The translations under genes and the position numbers were made by a program. The notes beneath the pieces are model-generated. The model made no database searches. It had not been told where the DNA came from and worked only from the letters and a program-made list of their open reading frames with translations. Source: GCA-003244245 sp050700255 (lineage in GTDB: Bacteria > Actinomycetota > Actinomycetes > Mycobacteriales > Pseudonocardiaceae). Taken from it: 16,756 bases of DNA. Where the stretch lies: positions 1-16,756 of the forward strand of contig JBOHGX010000420.1 in NCBI GenBank assembly GCA_050700255.1. The letters are read 5' to 3'. Shown piece after piece: positions 11,962 through 16,756 of this stretch (position 1 is its first letter; each line of letters opens with the position of its first letter).

Positions 11962-14900
11962 CTATGGCCCGACGGTGGCGTCATCGTCCACGGAGGCCTC
12001 CGATTGGGTGGCAAGATGTGCGCTGATCAGTCCTAGAAGCAGGTCGGTGTCGACGGGTTTGGTGACGTAGTCGTCCGCCCCCGAGGCGAGGCTCTTCGTT
12101 CGGTCCTCCTTCATCGCTTTCGCGGTCACCGCGATGATGGGCAAATCAGCGTAGCGGCTCAGGTTGCGGATCGCCGCGATCGTCGCGTTGCCGTCCAGCT
12201 CAGGCATCATCACGTCCATCAGGACCAGAGCGGTGTCGTCGTGGCGCTCCAGCGCGCGAACCGCGGCCACCCCGTTGTCGGCGAAGACGACCTGCAGACC
12301 GTAGGCCTCCAGAAGGCTGGTCAGCGCGAATACGTTACGTAGGTCGTCGTCGACGATGAGGACCTTCTCCCCATGGAAGCGCGCCGGGGACTCGTCGGGC
12401 TCTGAGTGCAGCTGGGGCAGCGATCGGGCCGCCGACACCAGGTCGGATGATGCGAGCTTGTCTCCCCCGCCCCCCTTGAGGGCTGCGCCGCCGGGCACCG
12501 CCGTTGGCCGGGGTAGCTCGGTGACGCCAGGCAGGTAGACCTCAGGGAGATAAAGGGTGAAAACACTGCCCTTGCCCGGTTCGCTGCGTACCGCGAGCTC
12601 GCCACCGAGCAGCTCGGTCAACTGCCGGCTGATCGACAACCCGAGCCCGGTGCCGCCATAACGCCGGCTGGTCGTACCGTCAGCCTGCCGGAATGCTTCG
12701 AAGATCATAGAGAGTTTGTCGGCGGCGATCCCGATACCGGTGTCCGCCACCTCGAAGGCCACTCGCGCCGACGCGGCGCGCAGCGTGTCGCCGGTCACTT
12801 CAGCAGCAGATGCCAGCCGGATCCGCAGTTGCACGCCGCCTTCGTCGGTGAATTTCAGGGCGTTGGACATCAGGTTGCGCAACACCTGCTGCAGGCGCTG
12901 TTCGTCGGTGTGCAGGATCGGCGGCAGTGCCGGGTCGAGCTCCACGGTGAAGTGCAGAGCTTTTTCCACGGCGAGCGGCTCGCACAGCGCCGTGACATAG
13001 CTCACCACGGCGGTCATCGTCACGTCGGACAGTACGGGGTACATCCGGCCGGCTTCGACCTTGGCCAGGTCGAGGATGTCGTTGATCAGCTGCAATAGGT
13101 CGCTGCCGGCCGAGTAGATGGTTTTGGCGAATTCCACCTGCTTGGGCGACAGATTCCCGTCCAGATTGTCGGCGAGCAGCTTGGCCAGCACCAGGGCGCT
13201 GTTGAGTGGGGTGCGCAACTCGTGGGATATGTTCGCCATGAAGTCCGATTTGTACCGGGAGGCGGCGGCGAGCTGGCCGGCCCGTTCCTCGAGCTCCTGG
13301 CGGGCGAGCTCGATCTCGGCATTCTTGATCTCGATGTCGCGGTTCCGGGTCGCCAGCAGAGCAGCCTTTTCGGCCAGCTCGGTGTTGGACTTCTGCAGCT
13401 CGTGCTGCTGGGCCTGCAGGCGCCGGGAACCCGAGCCCAGCTCCTGTGCCAGCCGCTGCGACTCGGCCAGCAGCGCCTCGGTGCGGGAATTGGCCAGGAT
13501 GGTGTTGACGTTGACGCCGATCGTTTCGCGAAGCAGTTCGAGCAGGTCCCGGTGCACTGTCGTGAACTGGTTGACTGAGGCGAGTTCGATCACTCCCAGC
13601 GCCTGATCCTCGAACAGCAACGGCAATACGAGCAGGTTGGCCGGTGCAGCGCAGCCAAGGCCGGAGCTGATCGTTGCGTAGTCCGGCGGTGCCTCTGTAA
13701 CCAGGATTACCTGCTTGTCCAGGGCGGCCTGCCCGACCAGTGACTCGCCGAGCGCAAAGCGGCGAATCGCCGCCCGTTCCGGGATGCCGTAACCCGCGGT
13801 GAACTCCACCATCGGCGGCCCGTCGTCCTCCAGGCGGACCAGGAAGAATGCCCCTTGCTGGGCCGACACCAGCGGGGCTAGTTCGCTCATCACCAGCGTC
13901 GCAACGGTGGCCAGATCGCGATGACCCTGCATGAGACCGGACAACCGGGCGAGGTTGGTCTTGAGCCAATCCTGTTCCTGGTTGGCCCGGATGGTCTCCT
14001 TGAGGGTGGCGATCATCTGGTTGATGTTGTCCTTGAGCTCGGCCACCTCGCCGGAGGTCTCGACGGTGATCTGGCGGGTCAGGTCGCCGGCGGTCACCGC
14101 AGTGGCCACCGCGGCGATTGCGCGCACCTGAGTGGTGAGGTTGCTGGCCAAACCGTTGACATTCTCGGTCAACTGCTGCCACGTGCCGGATACGCCGATC
14201 ACCTCGGCCTGCCCGCCGAGCTTGCCCTCGGTGCCGACCGCGCGGGCCACCCTGGTCACCTCGGAGGCGAATGCGGACAGCTGGTCCACCATGGTGTTGA
14301 TCGTGGTCTTGAGTTCCAGGATCTCGCCACGAGCGCTCACGTCGATCTTCTTGGACAGGTCACCGCTTGCCACCGCGGTGGTCACCTGGGCGATGTTGCG
14401 CACCTGGCTGGTCAGGTTGTCCGCCATGAAGTTGACGTTGTCGGTGAGGTCCTTCCACGTGCCGGCGACGTTGGGTACCCGGGCCTGGCCGCCCAGGGTC
14501 CCCTCGGTGCCGACCTCGCGGGCCACCCGGGTGACCTCGTCGGCGAACGCGCTGAGGGTGTCGACCATCCGATTGATCGTCTCGGCTAATGCGGCGACCT
14601 CGCCGCGGGTCTCCACGGTGATTTTCTTGGACAGGTCGCCACCGGCCACCGCGGTGGCGACCGCGGCGATGCTGCGCACCTGACCGGTCAGGTTCTCCGC
14701 CATCCCGTTGACGTTGTCGGTGAGCGCCTTCCAGGTGCCGGCCACCCCACGCACCTGGGCCTGGCCGCCCAACTTGCCCTCGCTGCCGACCTCGCGGGCC
14801 ACCCGAGTGACTTCGTCGGCGAACGCGGAGAGCTGGTCGACCATGGTGTTGAGGGTGTTCTTGAGCTCGAGAATCTCGCCGCGGGCATCCACGGTGATCT

Positions 14901-15852
14901 TGCGACTGAGATCGCCCCGGGCCACTGCGGTGGCCACCTGGGCGATGCTGCGCACCTGACCGGTGAGGTTGCCCGCCATCACGTTGACCGAATCGGTCAG
15001 GTCTCGCCAGGTCCCGGCCACGCCGGGCACTTCTGCCTGACCGCCCAGCATGCCCTCGCTGCCGACTTCGCGGGCCACCCGGGTGACCTCGGCCGCAAAC
15101 GCCGAGAGTTGGTCGACCATGGTGTTGAGGGTGTCTTTGAGTTCCAGCAGCTCCCCGGACACCTCGACGGTGATCTTGCGGCTGAGATCTCCCCGGGCTA
15201 CCGCGGTGGCCACTTCGGCGATGTCACGCAGCTGAGCGGTGAGGTTGCCGGCCATCACGTTGACCGAATCGGTCAGGTCTCGCCAGGTCCCGGCCACCCC
15301 GGGGACCTGCGCCTGACCACCCAGCCGACCCTCGGTGCCGACCTCGCGGGCCACCCGGGTCACCTCGGTGGCGAACAGCGACAGCTGATCGAGCAGCCTG
15401 TTGACGCTGTGACCCAACCGAGCGAAGTCACCCCGAAGTAGCTGGTCGGACACTCGTGATGACAGGTCACCCTCGGATACCGCGGTCAGTACCCTGGCCA
15501 GCTCGGTGGTTGGCCGGGTCAGATCCTCGATCAGGCCGTTGGTCGCCGCCGCTGCGATCGACCATCCGCCGGTGCCATCATCGGCGAGCCGCTCTTCTGT
15601 CCGACCCTCTTGGCCGACCGCCTCGCGCACCCGGACCAGCTCGCCGACCAGGGACTGGTTGCGCTCGGCGATCTGGTTGATCACCGTCCCGATGCGGCCG
15701 ACAAGGCTGGTGTCATTGATCACCAGCCGGCGTCGGAAGTTGCCGTCGCGCAACTCTTCCAGGGCAAGCAGGAGCCGTTCCAGCACGGCGGAATCGGCCG
15801 GATCCACTCGTTCCGAAATCGATCCCGAGGCCGACACGGGCTGCGCGCTCAC
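11962..15852 (-). CDS. Soluble hybrid histidine kinase with five HAMP-type repeats, GAF and receiver
   Basis: The product is 1296 aa with no membrane segment. After an N-terminal helical region (1-156, itself HAMP-like: LTAVSEGDLSSRV) come five 92-residue repeats in exact register (157-616), each with EVTRVARxVGxEGxLGGQA, VxGTWxxLTxxVNxMAxNLT and AVAxGDLSxKITV. This poly-HAMP layout is known from fungal group III kinases (Nik1/Os-1 type) and related bacterial kinases. A GAF domain follows (about 640-785), then a coiled coil (786-868), HisKA with His877 (FMANISHELRTP) and HATPase with N box (NLMSNALKF), DTGIGI and GGTGLGL. A linker leads to a receiver (1162-1278) with phospho-acceptor Asp1213 (LMDVMMPELDG), Thr1243 and Lys1265. 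No HPt domain is seen, so an outside phosphotransfer partner is expected. The GTG start at 15852 is chosen for its GGGAGG site six bases upstream; a GTG at 15903 would add 17 residues. Confidence 0.93.
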   Translation of the reverse strand: MSAQPVSASGSISERVDPADSAVLERLLLALEELRDGNFRRRLVINDTSLVGRIGTVINQIAERNQSLVGELVRVREAVGQEGRTEERLADDGTGGWSIAAAATNGLIEDLTRPTTELARVLTAVSEGDLSSRVSDQLLRGDFARLGHSVNRLLDQLSLFATEVTRVAREVGTEGRLGGQAQVPGVAGTWRDLTDSVNVMAGNLTAQLRDIAEVATAVARGDLSRKITVEVSGELLELKDTLNTMVDQLSAFAAEVTRVAREVGSEGMLGGQAEVPGVAGTWRDLTDSVNVMAGNLTGQVRSIAQVATAVARGDLSRKITVDARGEILELKNTLNTMVDQLSAFADEVTRVAREVGSEGKLGGQAQVRGVAGTWKALTDNVNGMAENLTGQVRSIAAVATAVAGGDLSKKITVETRGEVAALAETINRMVDTLSAFADEVTRVAREVGTEGTLGGQARVPNVAGTWKDLTDNVNFMADNLTSQVRNIAQVTTAVASGDLSKKIDVSARGEILELKTTINTMVDQLSAFASEVTRVARAVGTEGKLGGQAEVIGVSGTWQQLTENVNGLASNLTTQVRAIAAVATAVTAGDLTRQITVETSGEVAELKDNINQMIATLKETIRANQEQDWLKTNLARLSGLMQGHRDLATVATLVMSELAPLVSAQQGAFFLVRLEDDGPPMVEFTAGYGIPERAAIRRFALGESLVGQAALDKQVILVTEAPPDYATISSGLGCAAPANLLVLPLLFEDQALGVIELASVNQFTTVHRDLLELLRETIGVNVNTILANSRTEALLAESQRLAQELGSGSRRLQAQQHELQKSNTELAEKAALLATRNRDIEIKNAEIELARQELEERAGQLAAASRYKSDFMANISHELRTPLNSALVLAKLLADNLDGNLSPKQVEFAKTIYSAGSDLLQLINDILDLAKVEAGRMYPVLSDVTMTAVVSYVTALCEPLAVEKALHFTVELDPALPPILHTDEQRLQQVLRNLMSNALKFTDEGGVQLRIRLASAAEVTGDTLRAASARVAFEVADTGIGIAADKLSMIFEAFRQADGTTSRRYGGTGLGLSISRQLTELLGGELAVRSEPGKGSVFTLYLPEVYLPGVTELPRPTAVPGGAALKGGGGDKLASSDLVSAARSLPQLHSEPDESPARFHGEKVLIVDDDLRNVFALTSLLEAYGLQVVFADNGVAAVRALERHDDTALVLMDVMMPELDGNATIAAIRNLSRYADLPIIAVTAKAMKEDRTKSLASGADDYVTKPVDTDLLLGLISAHLATQSEASVDDDATVGP
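14005..15384 (-). repeat. Five 276-bp (92-codon) repeats in the kinase gene
   Basis: The five units encode residues 157-248, 249-340, 341-432, 433-524 and 525-616 of the kinase. Spacing is constant: the Arg of EVTR falls at 166, 258, 350, 442 and 534. The first two units share long identical DNA stretches, for example around 14981-15020 and 276 bases on at 15257-15296. The other units are more diverged. Confidence 0.93.
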
Positions 15853-15989
15853 GATGAGCCTCCCAGAAAACCATGGTATTGACGAACGCCCGTAGAGTGC
15901 CACGATCGGCCCTCAGTTTCGACCCTGAGCACACCGCCCTTCGGGCTACCCTCGTCGCGACGCGTTCTGCAACCGGGTGAGGAGATGCA
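15853..15989. promoter_or_regulatory. Divergent promoter region between kinase and PAS-protein genes
   Basis: The 137 bases between the two divergent starts must hold both promoters. TTGACG at 15879-15884 is a possible -35 box for the rightward gene, but its -10 partner is poor. Both genes have good ribosome sites inside this gap: GGGAGG (15859-15864, - strand) for the kinase and AGGAG (15980-15984) for the PAS protein. Confidence 0.5.
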
Positions 15990-16756
15990 GTGGCATCTGA
16001 GGTGAACCCCGTTGCTGATCTGCTGGTGCCAGGGTTTCCCCGGCTACTCGACGGCGTGAACCAGGCTGTCATCGTGCAGGACCCGTGCGGCCGGATCCAT
16101 CTGCTGAATGTGGCGGCCCGGCGCCTGTTTCCCGAGCTGAGCGTCGGCGATGAATTGGACAACACCGGCGAGTTGTTCATCGCCGAGTCGGGCGGACGCC
16201 GGGTGTCCGGACGGCTGCAGCGGCTCGCCGATAGTTGGCAAGCCTGGGTGGTCAGCGAGGTCCCCGAAGTCCCCGAGGCCGCCGAGGTCGCCGAGGCCGC
16301 CGCCAAATCGGCTGACCACCACGACTTCATGCTGGCGGCTGGACGCGAGCTCGCGGCGGGAGTCGCCCATGACGCGGCAGCAGTGGCACTGGTCCGGATG
16401 GCCGTCCCGGTGCTGGGCGAGCAGGCCGCCGTGCTGCTGCCGGCGCCGCGGGCGAGGCTGTCGTGGTGGCGTTTCGGGCACGGCGAGGCTCGGCCGGCCC
16501 GCGGTACCAGCCGGGCGCCCGCCCCTCGAACGGCCCCGGTATTGACCAGCGCGCTGCGCGGAGCCACCGGGGACACGGCCACGGTGCCGGTCGACGAGCT
16601 GGGGGCTTTGGCTGCGGCGCTCGGCCGTGACGTCACCGAACGGCGGCCGGTCGTGGCGACGCCGTTGCGGGGGCCGCAACGGACTGAGGGGTTGCTCGTG
16701 GTGGTCCGGCCGGTCGCGACGGAGCTGCTCGCACCGCTGGCGGCGCTGGCCGGCCA
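15990..16756 (+). CDS. PAS/GAF-like sensor protein, N-terminal part
   Basis: The frame is open from the GTG at 15990 to the window end (255 codons), so the C-terminus is missing. Residues about 17-55 look like a PAS domain (LLDGVNQAVIVQDPCGRIHL, then NVAARRLFPELSVG). An Ala/Glu/Val-Pro low-complexity stretch follows at about 90-105 (VPEVPEAAEVAEAA). From about residue 112 a GAF-like region begins (AAGRELAAGVAHDAAAVALV, then GEQAAVLLPAPRARLSWW, and later ATPLRGPQRTEGLLVVV). Such PAS-GAF order is frequent in actinobacterial SpoIIE/PP2C-type phosphatases and in sensor kinases; the effector domain lies outside the window. AGGAG lies five bases before the GTG, and an ATG at 15985 in another frame stops at once. 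Divergent placement beside the hybrid kinase suggests a shared signalling pathway. Confidence 0.75.
   Translation, partial: MASEVNPVADLLVPGFPRLLDGVNQAVIVQDPCGRIHLLNVAARRLFPELSVGDELDNTGELFIAESGGRRVSGRLQRLADSWQAWVVSEVPEVPEAAEVAEAAAKSADHHDFMLAAGRELAAGVAHDAAAVALVRMAVPVLGEQAAVLLPAPRARLSWWRFGHGEARPARGTSRAPAPRTAPVLTSALRGATGDTATVPVDELGALAAALGRDVTERRPVVATPLRGPQRTEGLLVVVRPVATELLAPLAALAG

Noticed and set aside
12800..14182. 460-codon - strand frame inside the hybrid kinase
   Set aside because: It is an out-of-frame reading of the kinase gene, with Arg/Gly/Ala-rich composition typical of GC-rich shadows.
15713..16636. 307-codon - strand frame over the PAS-protein start
   Set aside because: It overlaps two well-supported genes and their divergent promoter gap; its composition is Ser/Ala/Arg-rich shadow sequence.

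Overview
The window is GC-rich, densely coded DNA from a high-GC actinobacterium. A mycobacterium or close relative fits best, because of the style of the aerobic CO dehydrogenase-like locus, the P450, the actinobacterial membrane-protein relic and the frequent GTG starts. The assignment rests on protein style only; no rRNA or other marker is present.

Bases 1-6900 hold the 3' part of a molybdenum hydroxylase (cox-type) locus. On the + strand come the end of the large catalytic subunit, an XdhC/CoxF-type maturation protein fused to a YHS domain, CoxG, and then a packed series of six very small genes. Five of the six encode membrane-anchored proteins with helical tails, and one encodes a DUF1059-like Cys/His protein. 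A strong bidirectional hairpin (3859-3894) separates this run from a convergent - strand run: coxD (MoxR-type AAA+ ATPase), coxE (VWA/MIDAS protein), a 98-aa alpha/beta protein and a 147-aa protein with GIY-YIG-like sequence. CoxD, CoxE and XdhC are expected to mature or insert the active-site cofactor, and CoxG to link the enzyme to the membrane quinone pool. The small-protein array is the most interesting unexplained part. The visible C-terminus of the large subunit looks more like form II (CoxL-like, substrate often unknown) than form I CO dehydrogenase.

Bases 6900-11960 are an accessory zone. It holds a hydrophilic 109-aa protein, a Mn/Fe superoxide dismutase with Glu where Gln is expected in the second sphere, and an orphan HicB-like protein with a threefold 15-bp repeat at its N-terminus. 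It also holds a cytochrome P450 broken by one in-frame TGA and lacking its usual N-terminus, an actinobacterial membrane-protein gene frameshifted by a perfect 8-bp tandem duplication, and a 67-aa single-TM protein. Short perfect tandem duplications (28, 15, 8, 10 and 11 bp units) recur through this zone.

Bases 11960-16756 hold a signalling pair. A 1296-aa soluble hybrid histidine kinase (five in-register 92-residue HAMP-type repeats, GAF, HisKA, HATPase, receiver) is read on the - strand. Divergent from it, across a 137-bp gap, is the start of a PAS/GAF-like sensor protein that runs off the window end.
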